Source: Mediterranea sp. (in: CFB group bacteria) (lineage in GTDB: Bacteria; Bacteroidota; Bacteroidia; Bacteroidales; Bacteroidaceae). Taken from it: a stretch of DNA of 64,000 nt. A program made the position numbers and the translations under genes. The notes under the pieces are model-generated. The model made no database searches. It was not told the DNA's origin and saw only the letters and a list, made by a program, of their open reading frames with translations. Shown here one piece after another: positions 43,549-53,413 of this stretch (its first letter is position 1; each line of letters starts with the position of its first letter). Location: assembly GCA_031261785.1 (NCBI GenBank), contig JAISIZ010000117.1:1-64000 (forward strand), given 5' to 3'.

Positions 43549-44267
43549 GCATAGCCATCATACCCGCCATAGACATTATCGACGGGAAGTGCGTACGCCT
43601 CTCGCAAGGCGACTACGACAGCAAGAAAGTATATAACGACAATCCCGTGGAGGTGGCCAAGGCTTTCGAGGACAACGGCATCCGACGCCTGCACGTGGTC
43701 GACCTCGACGGGGCGGCCTCGCGCCACATCGTCAACTACCGGGTTCTCGAACGAATCACCACCCACACCTCGCTCATCGTCGACTTCGGCGGCGGGGTGA
43801 AGAGCGACGAGGACCTGCGCATAGCTTTCGAGAGCGGCGCGAGCATGGTGACAGGCGGTAGCGTCGCCGTGCGCGATCCCGAGCTGTTCTGCCGATGGAT
43901 AGAACGGTACGGAGGCGAACGCGTCATCCTCGGAGCCGACGTGAAAGAGGGCAAGATAGCCGTGAACGGATGGAAAGACGAGAGTTCGCACGAGCTGCTG
44001 CCTTTCCTGGAACACTATATAAATAAAGGCATAAGCCAAGTGGTCTGCACCGACATCAGCCGCGACGGGATGCTCGGCGGACCGGCCATCACGCTGTACA
44101 AGAAGATACGGGAGCGCTTCCCCACCCTATACCTGATTGCCAGCGGCGGCGTGAGCCGGATAGACGACATCGCCGCCCTCGACGAGGCGGGCATCGCGGG
44201 CGTCATCTTCGGGAAGGCGCTGTACGAGGGACGCATCGGTTTCGACGAGTTGAAGAAGTATTTATAG
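43545..44267 (+). CDS. hisA: ProFAR isomerase
   Basis: 240 residues. (beta/alpha)8 barrel that isomerises ProFAR to PRFAR. Motifs: IPAIDIIDGKCVRLSQGDY (catalytic Asp8-type), VDFGGGVKSDEDL, CTDISRDGMLGGP, and IASGGVSRIDDI. Start at 43545 overlaps the hisH stop; reading further upstream in frame runs into hisH. Confidence 0.97.
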   Translation: MSIAIIPAIDIIDGKCVRLSQGDYDSKKVYNDNPVEVAKAFEDNGIRRLHVVDLDGAASRHIVNYRVLERITTHTSLIVDFGGGVKSDEDLRIAFESGASMVTGGSVAVRDPELFCRWIERYGGERVILGADVKEGKIAVNGWKDESSHELLPFLEHYINKGISQVVCTDISRDGMLGGPAITLYKKIRERFPTLYLIASGGVSRIDDIAALDEAGIAGVIFGKALYEGRIGFDELKKYL

Positions 44268-44294
44268 AAGATAAGGAGACGAGGGAACAAGAAT

Positions 44295-45050
44295 ATGTTA
44301 GCGAAAAGAATAATCCCCTGCCTTGACATCAAGGATGGGCAGACCGTGAAAGGAACCAACTTCGTGAACCTGCGACAAGCCGGCGACCCCGTGGAACTGG
44401 GACGTGCCTATAGCGAGCAGGGAGCCGACGAGCTGGTATTCCTCGACATCACCGCCAGCCACGAAGGACGCAAGACCTTCGCCGAGCTGGTGCGCAGGAT
44501 AGCCGCCAACATCAGCATACCCTTCACCGTGGGGGGTGGCATCCATGAGCTAAGCGACGTGGAACGCCTGCTGAGCGCCGGAGCCGACAAGATCTCGGTC
44601 AACTCCTCCGCCATCCGCCGACCCGAGCTGATCGACGAGATAGCCAAGCACTTCGGATCCCAGGTCTGCGTGCTCGCCGTCGACGCCAAGCAGACCGCCG
44701 ACGGCTGGAAGTGCTACCTCAACGGAGGACGCGTGGAGACCGACAAGGAGCTGATGGCCTGGACGCGCGAGGCGCAGGAACGAGGCGCCGGCGAAATCCT
44801 CTTCACCAGCATGGACCACGACGGCGTGAAGACGGGCTACGCCAACGAAGCCCTCGCCACGTTGGCCGAGCGGCTCTCCATCCCCGTCATCGCCTCGGGC
44901 GGAGCGGGGGCGAAGGAACACTTTCGCGACGTTTTCGCATCGGGAAAGGCCGACGCGGCACTGGCTGCCAGCGTTTTTCACTTCGGCGAAATTAAGATTC
45001 CCGAATTAAAGTCGTATCTTCGCGCCGAAGGTATTACAATGAGAATGTAA
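44295..45050 (+). CDS. hisF: imidazole glycerol phosphate synthase, cyclase subunit
   Basis: 251 residues. Barrel partner of His[21 protein letters not shown] (Asp11), [23 protein letters not shown] (second catalytic Asp), [12 protein letters not shown]. Normal length. 27 bases after hisA and 13 before hisIE. Confidence 0.97.
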   Translation: MLAKRIIPCLDIKDGQTVKGTNFVNLRQAGDPVELGRAYSEQGADELVFLDITASHEGRKTFAELVRRIAANISIPFTVGGGIHELSDVERLLSAGADKISVNSSAIRRPELIDEIAKHFGSQVCVLAVDAKQTADGWKCYLNGGRVETDKELMAWTREAQERGAGEILFTSMDHDGVKTGYANEALATLAERLSIPVIASGGAGAKEHFRDVFASGKADAALAASVFHFGEIKIPELKSYLRAEGITMRM

Positions 45051-45063
45051 GAAGAAGAAAACA

Positions 45064-45675
45064 ATGAATTTGGATTTTGAGAAAATGAACGGACTGGTTC
45101 CGGCCATCATACAAGACGCCTGCACGCGCAAGGTGCTGATGCTGGGCTTCATGAACGAGGAAGCGTACCGCCAAACGGTGGAGAGCGGCAAGGTGACATT
45201 CTTCAGCCGCACCAAGAATCGCCTGTGGACCAAGGGCGAAGAGAGTGGCAACTTCCTGCGCGTGGTCGACATCAAGGCCGACTGCGACAACGACACGCTG
45301 CTCGTCCAGGCGCGTCCCGCCGGTCCGGTCTGCCACACGGGCACGGACACCTGCTGGGGCGAGAAAAACGAGGAGCCGGTGATGTTCCTCAAGGAGTTGC
45401 AGGACTTCATCGACCAGCGGCACGCCGAGATGCCCGAAGGCTCGTACACCACCACCCTCTTCCAGTCGGGCGTGAACAAGATGGCACAAAAGGTGGGCGA
45501 AGAAGCTGTCGAAGCCGTGATAGAAGCCACCAACGGCACCGACGAACGCCTCATCTACGAATGCTCCGACCTCATCTACCACCTCATCGTCATGCTCACC
45601 TCGAAAGGCTACCGCATCGACGACATCGCCCGAGAGCTTCAAGAAAGACATAGCCAGACATGGAAGAAGCACTGA
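45064..45675 (+). CDS. hisI: bifunctional phosphoribosyl-AMP cyclohydrolase/phosphoribosyl-ATP pyrophosphatase
   Basis: 203 residues. HisI domain first (residues 1-115; LMLGFMNEEAYRQTVESGKV, FFSRTKNRLWTKGEESGN, zinc Cys in DIKADCDNDTLL and GTDTCWG), HisE domain second (about 120-203; GVNKMAQKVGEEAVEAVIEA). Carries out steps 2 and 3 of histidine synthesis. Its last 16 bases overlap the ftsE-like gene. Confidence 0.96.
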   Translation: MNLDFEKMNGLVPAIIQDACTRKVLMLGFMNEEAYRQTVESGKVTFFSRTKNRLWTKGEESGNFLRVVDIKADCDNDTLLVQARPAGPVCHTGTDTCWGEKNEEPVMFLKELQDFIDQRHAEMPEGSYTTTLFQSGVNKMAQKVGEEAVEAVIEATNGTDERLIYECSDLIYHLIVMLTSKGYRIDDIARELQERHSQTWKKH

Positions 45676-46367
45676 TCAGCTACAAAGGCGTGGAAGTCTG
45701 CCAGCAGGAACTATGCGTGCTTAGGGAGGTCGACCTCGAGCTGCGACGCGGCGAGTTCGTCTACCTCATCGGGAAGGTGGGCACGGGGAAGACCAGCCTG
45801 CTCAAGACCATGTACGGCGAGCTGGACGCCACCGCCGGCGAAGCCCGGGTGCTGGGCTACGACGTGCGCGCCATCAAGCGCAAGCACATCCCGCAACTGC
45901 GCCGCAAGCTCGGTATCGTGTTCCAAGACTTCCAGCTGCTCACCGACCGCACCGTGCGGAGCAACCTCGAGTTCGTGCTCCGGGCCACCGGCTGGAAGAA
46001 CAAGCTCGAGATCGCCGAGCGGATAGAGACCGTGCTGAAGCTGGTGGGCATGGGAAACAAGGGCTATAAGATGCCCAACGAGCTATCGGGAGGAGAGCAA
46101 CAACGCGTCGTCATCGCGCGCGCCATGCTCAACTCGCCCGACGTGCTCCTGGCCGACGAGCCGACCGGCAACCTCGACCAAGAGACGGGTAAGGCCATCG
46201 TCGGACTGCTCCACGACATCTGCCGGACGGGAGCGTCGGTCATCATGACCACGCACAACCTACACCTGCTGCGCGAGTTTCCCGGACGGGTCTACCGATG
46301 CAACGAAGACCATAGCATTGCCGACGTCAGCGAAGAATATAACAACAATCATAGTATAGATAACTAA
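45660..46367 (+). CDS. ftsE: FtsE-like ABC ATPase
   Basis: 235 residues. Cell-division ABC ATPase of the FtsEX complex that activates periplasmic peptidoglycan hydrolases through FtsX. Walker [30 protein letters not shown], signature LSGGEQQR, Walker [13 protein letters not shown] and switch His in MTTHN. No permease (ftsX) is adjacent. The start overlaps hisIE by 16 bases, so expression is coupled to histidine genes. Another single-subunit ABC role is possible, but the sequence is very FtsE-like. Confidence 0.88.
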   Translation: MEEALISYKGVEVCQQELCVLREVDLELRRGEFVYLIGKVGTGKTSLLKTMYGELDATAGEARVLGYDVRAIKRKHIPQLRRKLGIVFQDFQLLTDRTVRSNLEFVLRATGWKNKLEIAERIETVLKLVGMGNKGYKMPNELSGGEQQRVVIARAMLNSPDVLLADEPTGNLDQETGKAIVGLLHDICRTGASVIMTTHNLHLLREFPGRVYRCNEDHSIADVSEEYNNNHSIDN

Positions 46368-46381
46368 AAACTGTAACGAGA

Positions 46382-47701
46382 ATGAAAGTTTTAAAGTTTG
46401 GAGGTACCTCCGTAGGCTCTGCCCAGCGAATGAGGGAAGTGGCCAAATTGATTACCGACGGTGAACAGAAGATCGTAGTCCTCTCGGCCATGTCGGGCAC
46501 GACCAACACATTGGTGGAGATCTCAGACTATCTCTACAAGAAGAATCCCGAAGGAGCCAACGAGATTATCAATAAGCTGGAAGCCAAGTATAAGCGGCAC
46601 GTCGACGAGCTTTACACCACCGAGGAGTACAAGCTGAGGGCCGCCGAGGTCGTCAGGTCGCACTTCAACTATATCCGCTCATATACCAAGGACCTCTTCA
46701 CCCTCTTCGAGGAGAAGGTGGTGCTGGCGCAAGGCGAGCTGATCTCTACCGCCATGGTGAACTACTACCTGCAGGAGCAAGGCGTGAAATCGGCGCTCAT
46801 CCCCGCGCTGGAATTCATGCGCACCGACAAGAACGCCGAACCCGACCCCGTCTACATCAAGGAGAAACTCCGCGCGCAGCTCGACCTGCAGCCCGAGGCC
46901 GAGATATACATCACCCAAGGATTCATCTGCCGCAACGCCTACGGCGAGATCGACAACCTGCAACGCGGCGGAAGCGACTATACCGCCTCGCTGATAGGAG
47001 CGGCCATCAACGCCTCCGAGATACAGATATGGACCGACATCGACGGCATGCACAACAACGACCCGCGCGTGGTGGACCACACCGAACCCGTGCGGCACCT
47101 CCACTTCGAGGAGGCCGCCGAGCTGGCCTATTTCGGCGCCAAGATCCTGCACCCCACCTGCATACAGCCCGCCAAGTACGCCAACATTCCCGTGCGGCTG
47201 CTCAACACCATGGACCCTACCGCTCCCGGCACGATGATCTCCAACGACACCGAGAAGGGAAAGATCAAGGCCGTGGCCGCCAAGGACAACATCACCGCCA
47301 TCAAGATAAAGTCCAGCCGCATGTTGCTGGCGCACGGATTCCTGCGTAAGGTATTCGAGATCTTCGAGAGCTACCAGACCTCCATCGACATGATATGCAC
47401 CTCGGAGGTGGGCGTGTCGGTCACCATCGACAACACCAAGCACCTCAACGAGATTCTCGACGACCTCAAGAAGTACGGCACCGTGACGGTGGACAGCGAC
47501 ATGTGCATCATCTGCGTGGTGGGCGACCTCGACTGGGAGAACGTCGGCTTCGAGGCACGCGCCCTCGACGCCATGCGCGACATCCCCGTGCGCATGATCT
47601 CTTTCGGAGGGAGCAACTACAACATCTCCTTCCTTATCCGCGAGAATGACAAGAAGATCGCCTTGCAAGCGCTGAGCGACAACCTGTTTCGCGTCAAATA
47701 A
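46382..47701 (+). CDS. lysC: aspartokinase
   Basis: 439 residues, monofunctional. First step of the aspartate family (lysine/DAP, threonine, methionine). MKVLKFGGTSVGSAQRMREV, QGFICRNAYGEIDNLQRGGSDY, the DGMHNNDPRV region, then two ACT domains at the C-terminus (about 300-439; VSVTIDNTKHLNEIL, FEARALDAMRDIPVRMIS) implying feedback control. Followed 17 bases later by lysA, indicating a lysine/DAP unit. Confidence 0.95.
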   Translation: MKVLKFGGTSVGSAQRMREVAKLITDGEQKIVVLSAMSGTTNTLVEISDYLYKKNPEGANEIINKLEAKYKRHVDELYTTEEYKLRAAEVVRSHFNYIRSYTKDLFTLFEEKVVLAQGELISTAMVNYYLQEQGVKSALIPALEFMRTDKNAEPDPVYIKEKLRAQLDLQPEAEIYITQGFICRNAYGEIDNLQRGGSDYTASLIGAAINASEIQIWTDIDGMHNNDPRVVDHTEPVRHLHFEEAAELAYFGAKILHPTCIQPAKYANIPVRLLNTMDPTAPGTMISNDTEKGKIKAVAAKDNITAIKIKSSRMLLAHGFLRKVFEIFESYQTSIDMICTSEVGVSVTIDNTKHLNEILDDLKKYGTVTVDSDMCIICVVGDLDWENVGFEARALDAMRDIPVRMISFGGSNYNISFLIRENDKKIALQALSDNLFRVK

Positions 47702-47718
47702 ATACGCCATCACCCATC

Positions 47719-48879
47719 ATGAAAGGAATATTCCCCATCGATAAGTTCCGCTCGCTGCGGACACCTTTTTATTATTACGATACCCGCGTGCTGCGCGACA
47801 CCCTCGCGGCCATCAACAGTGAGATGAGCCGGTACGACCGCTTCGCGACGCACTACGCCATCAAGGCCAACGCCAATCCCAAGGTGCTGGCCATCATACG
47901 CGAGAGTGGCATGGGAGCCGACTGCGTGAGCGGCGGCGAGATCCGCGCCGCCATCCGCGCCGGATTCCCCGCCTCGAAGATTGTCTTCGCCGGCGTAGGC
48001 AAGGCCGACTGGGAGATCAACCTCGGCCTGGAGTACGGCATCTTCTGCTTCAACGTCGAATCCATCCCCGAGCTGGAAGTCATCAACCAACTGGCCGCCG
48101 CGCGAGACAAGGTGGCCAACATCGCCTTCCGCATCAATCCCGACGTGGGAGCGCACACGCACGCCAACATCACCACCGGGCTGGCCGAGAACAAGTTCGG
48201 CATCAGCATGCGGGACATGGACAAGGTCATCGACATCGCCCTCGGCATGAAGAACGTGCGCTTCATCGGACTGCACTTCCACATCGGCTCGCAGATTCTC
48301 GACATGGGCGACTTCATCGCCCTCTGCAACCGCGTCAACGAATTGCAGGACAAGCTCGAGGCCCGGCACATCCTCGTGGAGCACATCAACGTGGGCGGCG
48401 GCCTGGGCATCGACTACACGCACCCCAACCGCCAGCCCATACCCGCCTTCAAGGAGTATTTCGCCACCTACGCCGGCCAGCTCAAGCTACGTCCCCACCA
48501 GACGCTGCACTTCGAGCTGGGACGAGCCGTGGTGGGACAGTGCGGATCGCTCATCTCCCAAGTGCTCTACGTCAAGCAAGGCACCAAGAAGAAGTTCGCC
48601 ATCCTCGACGCCGGATTCACCGATCTCATCCGCCCGGCCCTTTATCAGGCCTACCACAAGATAGAGAATATCACTTCCGACGAACCCGTAGAGGCGTACG
48701 ACGTGGTAGGCCCCATCTGCGAATCGTCCGACGTGTTCGGCAAGGCCATCGACCTCAACGGCGCCAAACGAGGCGACCTCTTCGCCCTGCGCTCCGCCGG
48801 CGCCTACGGCGAGATCATGGCGTCGGGCTACAACTGCCGCGAGCTGCCCAAGGGATACACCTCCGACGAGTTGATCTGA
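47719..48879 (+). CDS. lysA: diaminopimelate decarboxylase
   Basis: 386 residues. PLP enzyme, last step to lysine. Fold type III motifs: HYAIKANANPKVLAIIRES (PLP Lys), GVGKADWEINLGLEYGIFCF, GLHFHIGSQILDM, HINVGGGLGIDY, GPICESSDVFGK and SAGAYGEIMASGYN. Normal, slightly short length. Directly downstream of aspartokinase. Confidence 0.95.
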   Translation: MKGIFPIDKFRSLRTPFYYYDTRVLRDTLAAINSEMSRYDRFATHYAIKANANPKVLAIIRESGMGADCVSGGEIRAAIRAGFPASKIVFAGVGKADWEINLGLEYGIFCFNVESIPELEVINQLAAARDKVANIAFRINPDVGAHTHANITTGLAENKFGISMRDMDKVIDIALGMKNVRFIGLHFHIGSQILDMGDFIALCNRVNELQDKLEARHILVEHINVGGGLGIDYTHPNRQPIPAFKEYFATYAGQLKLRPHQTLHFELGRAVVGQCGSLISQVLYVKQGTKKKFAILDAGFTDLIRPALYQAYHKIENITSDEPVEAYDVVGPICESSDVFGKAIDLNGAKRGDLFALRSAGAYGEIMASGYNCRELPKGYTSDELI

Positions 48880-48978
48880 TAAAATAGCGTAAGCCGTCGA
48901 ACAAAGCGGCTATCTACCACATTATAAGGATAAATAGCGTACGTGGTACGTAACGAATAAGCAACGAACCAATAATAA

Positions 48979-49467
48979 ATGATTATGATTACAGAAAAAC
49001 TCCAAAACGCCATCAACGGGCAGATTACTGCCGAGATGTGGTCGGCCAACCTGTACTTGGCCATGGCTTTTCACCTCGAGGTGGAAGGTTACGATGGTTT
49101 TGCCCATTGGATGAAGAAGCAATGGTCCGAAGAGATGGAACATGCCGTAGGCCTGGCCGAATACGTCATCAAGCGTGGCGGTACGGCCAAGGTCGACAAG
49201 ATCGACGTGGTGCCCGAAGGCTGGGGCACTCCCCTCGAAGTGTTCCAGCACGTGTATGAGCACGAATGCCGCGTCACCGAGATGATCAGCAAGCTCGTCG
49301 ACCTCGCCGTCGCCGAGAAAGACAAGGCCACCCAACATTTCCTGATGGGCTATATCGCCGAGCAAATCGAAGAAGAAGCCACCTCCAAAGGAATACTCGA
49401 CAAGCTGAAGAAAGCGGGCGAAGCCGGCATCCTCGTCCTCGACAGCCAGCTGGGACAACGCGCCTGA
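48979..49467 (+). CDS. ftnA: ferritin
   Basis: 162 residues (160 from the second Met, MITEKLQNAI). Non-haem iron storage protein. Ferroxidase-site residues visible in EMWSANLYLAMAFH (Glu and Tyr), SEEMEHAVGLAEY (Glu and His), EHECRVTEMI (Glu) and YIAEQIEEEA (Gln/Glu). Separated from lysA by about 100 bases in which AATAGCGTA occurs twice (48884-48892, 48932-48940); no clear promoter box is seen there. A terminator follows. Confidence 0.95.
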   Translation: MIMITEKLQNAINGQITAEMWSANLYLAMAFHLEVEGYDGFAHWMKKQWSEEMEHAVGLAEYVIKRGGTAKVDKIDVVPEGWGTPLEVFQHVYEHECRVTEMISKLVDLAVAEKDKATQHFLMGYIAEQIEEEATSKGILDKLKKAGEAGILVLDSQLGQRA

Positions 49468-49496
49468 CACGCCTCCTGGCGTCCCCCCCTAAGAAA

Positions 49497-49532
49497 CGAG
49501 GCACGGATTAAGCGTTTAATCCGTGCCTTGTT
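49497..49532 (+). terminator. ferritin terminator
   Basis: GGCACGGATTAA (49500-49511) / TTAATCCGTGCC region (49516-49527), then TTGTTCG. It may serve both ferritin and the convergent carboxylase operon. The arm word AATCCGTGCC is shared with the inverted repeat at 59069-59141. Confidence 0.75.
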
Positions 49533-49547
49533 CGCGATAATCCAAAC

Positions 49548-50069
49548 TCATTCAATAATCATCACCCGCTCGTTCAGCCCTACCTTCTGGTTGGCTTCCA
49601 CCAATACCTCTTTCACCGTACCTTCGGCGACCGAACGAATCTCGTTTTCCATTTTCATGGCCACCAGTACGCAGAGCGGATCGCCGGGTTTCACCGGGTC
49701 GCCCTTCTTGACGTATAGCTTCAGGATCACGCCGGGCATGGGCGCTTGCACCACTTGTCGCCCCACGGCCGCGGCGGCTTCATGCGAATGATGGACGCGT
49801 TCCAGCTCGCTCTTCAGCTCAATCTGGTACACCTCACCTTTGTTCATCACCGTGTAGGCGTTGTGCGCCGTGGGCGAGATTTGCACCCCGTGCGAGTGAT
49901 GGTCGATGATGATGGAGTGTATGGAGTCGCCCCCGATGTTGTAGTCCACCATGTACACCTTTCCGTTGACGGCGATCTTCTTCACCGGGCCGTCCTCCAG
50001 TATCTCCACCTTGTATTCAGCGTCGGGCATATCCGTCAGCTTGGCGTAGTATGTTGCTAATGTACTCAT
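49548..50069 (-). CDS. biotin carboxyl carrier subunit of acyl-CoA carboxylase
   Basis: 173 residues. The C-terminal biotinyl domain (about 105-173) carries the biotin Lys139 in VAMKMENEI, and PMPGVILKLYVKKGDPVKPG precedes it. The N-terminal 90 residues form a beta-rich region (VEILEDGPVKKIAVNGKVYM) that may bind the carboxylase subunits. Third gene of a carboxylase operon. A 91-base gap with AAGG/CCTT-type short repeats separates it from the biotin carboxylase gene. Confidence 0.93.
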   Translation of the reverse strand: MSTLATYYAKLTDMPDAEYKVEILEDGPVKKIAVNGKVYMVDYNIGGDSIHSIIIDHHSHGVQISPTAHNAYTVMNKGEVYQIELKSELERVHHSHEAAAAVGRQVVQAPMPGVILKLYVKKGDPVKPGDPLCVLVAMKMENEIRSVAEGTVKEVLVEANQKVGLNERVMIIE

Positions 50070-50160
50070 TCTTTTTTTCTTGAAGTTGGCAAGGAGGCAA
50101 GGTGGCGAGTCGGCAAGGTCTTGTCCCCCCCGTCTCCTCGTCTCCTTGTCCCCTTGATCA

Positions 50161-51672
50161 TTAATAATTATTCGCGCTCATTTGCAGTTTGCCGTAGTAT
50201 TTCCACAGCGATTCGCCCACCACGGGCAGCGTGGTGGCCCGTGCGGCACGCTCCTTCTCGCGCTCGTAGTGACGCAGGGCGGCGGCGATAACCGACACGG
50301 TGGGGTCGGCGTTCTGCCGTCGTTTGAGGTCCTCCTTGTCGAAGCGGGTGTCGATGAACGTGGTGTCGTACTTTCCCTCGATGAAGGCGGCGTTCTTCAG
50401 CACCCGTTGGTGGAAGGGGATGGTAGTCTTGATGCCGAGTATCTTGTACTCGCGCAGGGCACGTTCCATGTTGGCTATGGCCGACGCGCGCATACGTCCC
50501 CAACAGCAAAGCTTGGCGATCATCGGGTCGTAGTGGAGCGACACCTCGAAGCCGGCGTAGGCGGCGCTGTCGAGACGCACGTTGCGTCCCTCGGGCGCCT
50601 CGCGCACGGTGATGACACCCGGCGAAGGCATGAAGTTGTTCTGCGGGTCCTCGGCATAGACGCGGCACTCGATGGCCGCCCCGTTGAAGCGGATGTCTTC
50701 CTGCTTGTATGGCAACGGATTGCCTTCGGCCACGAGAATCATGTCGCGCACCAGGTCCACGCCCGTGCACTCCTCCGTCACGGGATGTTCCACCTGCAGG
50801 CGGGTGTTCATCTCAAGGAAGTAGAAATGCTGGTCCTTGTCCATCATGAACTCCAACGTGCCGGCGCTGAAGTAGCCTATTCGCTTGCAGGCCTCCACGG
50901 CCACGGCGAGCAGCTCGCGCCGCGTCTCCTCCTTGACGAATGGCGACGGGCACTCCTCGATCACCTTCTGGTTGCGCCGTTGTATGGAGCACTCGCGCTC
51001 ACCGAGGTGCACCACGTTGCCATACTTGTCGCCCAGCACCTGCACCTCGATGTGGTGCGGGTTCTCGATGTATTTCTCGATGTAGACGGCATCGTTGCCG
51101 AACGAGCTTCCCGCTTCCGATCGCGAGAGCCTCAACGCCGCCTCCACCTCGGCCTCGGAGCGTACCAGGCGCATGCCTTTCCCCCCTCCTCCGGCCAATG
51201 CCTTCAGCATGATGGGGTAGCCTATCCCGGCGGCCACGCGCTTCACCTCCTCCACGCCACTCACCGCCTCCTCGGTGCCAGGCACGATGGGCAGCCCGGC
51301 CTCGCGCATGATGCGCCGCGCCTCGGTCTTTATTCCCATACGGGCGATGATGTCGGCACTCGGGCCGATGAAGATGACTCCCTCCTCCTCGCAACGACGG
51401 GCAAAGTCGGCGTTCTCCGACAGGAATCCGTAGCCCGGATGGATGGCCGCTCCCACCTTCTTGGCGATGGAGAGTATCAGTTCGGGCTTGAGGTACGAGG
51501 TGTCGTCGGGATCCCGGGATATGCAATAGGCCTCCTCGGCATAGCGCACGTGCAGCGCGCCGCGGTCGACGTGCGTGTAGACGGCCACGGTGGCGATGTT
51601 CATCACCCGGCAGGTGCGGAAGATGCGCATGGCGATCTCGCCGCGGTTGGCCACTAATATTTTCTTTATCAT
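50161..51672 (-). CDS. accC: biotin carboxylase subunit
   Basis: 503 residues. ATP-grasp enzyme that carboxylates biotin on the carrier. KILVANRGEIAMRIFRTCRV, HPGYGFLSENADFAR, KALAGGGGKGMRLV (glycine-rich ATP loop), the RRNQKVIEECPSP loop, and EMNTRLQVEHPVTEECTGVD. With about 50 residues more than E. coli AccC it resembles the PccA-type subunit. Middle gene of the operon. Confidence 0.95.
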   Translation of the reverse strand: MIKKILVANRGEIAMRIFRTCRVMNIATVAVYTHVDRGALHVRYAEEAYCISRDPDDTSYLKPELILSIAKKVGAAIHPGYGFLSENADFARRCEEEGVIFIGPSADIIARMGIKTEARRIMREAGLPIVPGTEEAVSGVEEVKRVAAGIGYPIMLKALAGGGGKGMRLVRSEAEVEAALRLSRSEAGSSFGNDAVYIEKYIENPHHIEVQVLGDKYGNVVHLGERECSIQRRNQKVIEECPSPFVKEETRRELLAVAVEACKRIGYFSAGTLEFMMDKDQHFYFLEMNTRLQVEHPVTEECTGVDLVRDMILVAEGNPLPYKQEDIRFNGAAIECRVYAEDPQNNFMPSPGVITVREAPEGRNVRLDSAAYAGFEVSLHYDPMIAKLCCWGRMRASAIANMERALREYKILGIKTTIPFHQRVLKNAAFIEGKYDTTFIDTRFDKEDLKRRQNADPTVSVIAAALRHYEREKERAARATTLPVVGESLWKYYGKLQMSANNY

Positions 51673-51696
51673 AACGGTGTATCTTTATGTGTGGTG

Positions 51697-53241
51697 TTAC
51701 AAGGGAAGGTTGGAGTGTTTCTTCGGCGGGTTCGACTGCCGCTTGTTGGCCAGCATCTCGAAGCTCCGCACCAACCGTTCGCGGGTCATGGCGGGATCGA
51801 TCACTTCGTCGACGTATCCCAGCTCGGCGGCCCGATAGGGATTGGCGAATTTCTGCCGGTAGTCGTCCTGCATCTCCTTGCGTTTGGCCTCCACGTCCTT
51901 GGCCGCTTGCAGTTCCTTGCGGAAGAGGATGTTGACGGCTCCGTCGGCACCCATCACGGCGATTTCGGCGGTGGGGAAAGCGAAGTTGACGTCGCCCCTG
52001 ATGTGCTTGGAACTCATCACGTCGTATGCCCCGCCATAAGCCTTGCGGGTGATGACGGTGACCTTGGGCACGGTGGCTTCGCAATAGGCGTAGAGCAGCT
52101 TGGCGCCGTGGCGTATGATGCCGCCATATTCCTGGTCCACGCCGGGCAGGAATCCCGGTACGTCGACAAGCGTGAGCAACGGGATGTTGAACGCGTCGCA
52201 GAAGCGCACGAAGCGTGCCGCCTTCACCGAGGCGTTGATGTCGAGCGTTCCGGCCAGGACCAAGGGTTGGTTGGCCACCACGCCGATGGTCTTTCCGTTC
52301 AGGCGGATGTATCCGGTAATGATGTTGGCGGCGAAGTCGGGTTGCAGTTCGAGAAAATTTCCGTCGTCGGCCACAGCCTCCACCATGGCGCGTATGTCGT
52401 AAGGTTGGTTGGGGTTGGTGGGAACCAGCTCGCGCAGCTCGGGCGTGAGGCGTGCGGGCGAATCGTCGGTGGCTACGAATGGCGGCTCCTCCATGTTGTT
52501 GCCCGGCAGGAACGAGATGAGTTCGCGGATGTAGTGTATGCACTCGATGTCGTTCTCGGCGGCGAGATGGGCCACGCCCGAGCGTGTGGTGTGTATCTCC
52601 GCCCCGCCCAGCTCTTCCTTGGTCACCTCCTCCTGCGTCACGCTCTTCACCACGTCGGGACCGGTGATAAACATATAGCTGGAGTTCTTCACCATGAGGA
52701 TGAAGTCCGTGAGCGCCGGCGAATAGACCGCGCCTCCGGCGCACGGCCCCATGATGGCGCTGATCTGCGGCACCACGCCCGACGCCATGGCGTTGCGCTG
52801 GAATATCTCGGCATATCCGGCGAGCGACCGCACGCCTTCCTGTATGCGCGCCCCGCCCGAATCGTTAAGCCCGATGACGGGCGCTCCCATGCGCATGGCG
52901 AGATCCATCACCTTGCAGATTTTCCGCGCGTGGGTTTCGGACAGCGCTCCGCCGAACACGGTGAAATCTTGCGCGAAGACGTACACCAGCCGCTTACCAA
53001 TCAGGCCATAGCCTGTCACTACGCCGTCGCCGGGGATCTTCTGTTTCTCCATGCCGAAGTCGGCGCAACGGTGGGTTACGAACTTGTCCGTCTCTACGAA
53101 CGAACCTTTCTCCAACAGCAGGTCGATACGTTCACGCGCGGTGAGTTTTCCGCCCGCATGTTGCTTCTCCACACGGGCATCTCCGCCGCCTTTCTCGGCT
53201 GCCCGATTGAGCTCTTCAAGTTTTTGAATCAATTCTTCCAT
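51697..53241 (-). CDS. acyl-CoA carboxylase carboxyltransferase (propionyl/methylmalonyl-CoA type)
   Basis: 514 residues. Two crotonase-like carboxyltransferase domains in one chain, PccB/MmdA type. Motifs: [58 protein letters not shown] (first oxyanion hole), and [20 protein letters not shown] with [14 protein letters not shown] (second). With the biotin carboxylase and carrier next to it, the complex would carboxylate propionyl-CoA or run methylmalonyl-CoA decarboxylation, a route tied to propionate production in Bacteroidales. Direction and substrate are inferred. Confidence 0.93.
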   Translation of the reverse strand: MEELIQKLEELNRAAEKGGGDARVEKQHAGGKLTARERIDLLLEKGSFVETDKFVTHRCADFGMEKQKIPGDGVVTGYGLIGKRLVYVFAQDFTVFGGALSETHARKICKVMDLAMRMGAPVIGLNDSGGARIQEGVRSLAGYAEIFQRNAMASGVVPQISAIMGPCAGGAVYSPALTDFILMVKNSSYMFITGPDVVKSVTQEEVTKEELGGAEIHTTRSGVAHLAAENDIECIHYIRELISFLPGNNMEEPPFVATDDSPARLTPELRELVPTNPNQPYDIRAMVEAVADDGNFLELQPDFAANIITGYIRLNGKTIGVVANQPLVLAGTLDINASVKAARFVRFCDAFNIPLLTLVDVPGFLPGVDQEYGGIIRHGAKLLYAYCEATVPKVTVITRKAYGGAYDVMSSKHIRGDVNFAFPTAEIAVMGADGAVNILFRKELQAAKDVEAKRKEMQDDYRQKFANPYRAAELGYVDEVIDPAMTRERLVRSFEMLANKRQSNPPKKHSNLPL

Positions 53242-53312
53242 CTGTATTTGTATGTAAGTCCTTATAATAGCGCTCTACTAAGGAGGAACGTGTTCGCGCC
53301 CGAAATTGTTAT

Positions 53313-53337
53313 CGTTTATGTTTAGAAACATAAAACG
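53313..53337. promoter_or_regulatory. palindrome upstream of the carboxylase operon
   Basis: TTTATGTTT-AG-AAACATAAA (53315-53334) is a perfect dyad with CG/CG flanks offset by one A. It lies about 75 bases before the first carboxylase gene and may be an operator or a small hairpin. No clear -7 box is seen nearby. The rest of the 172-base gap has CGCGAA-rich words (53343-53402). Confidence 0.4.
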
Positions 53338-53413
53338 TCCCTTCGCGTATCCGCGAAACTTCCACGCTCCCCGCATGAAGACTTCTCGGGTTCGCGGAGA
53401 GGGATTCGTGCGA

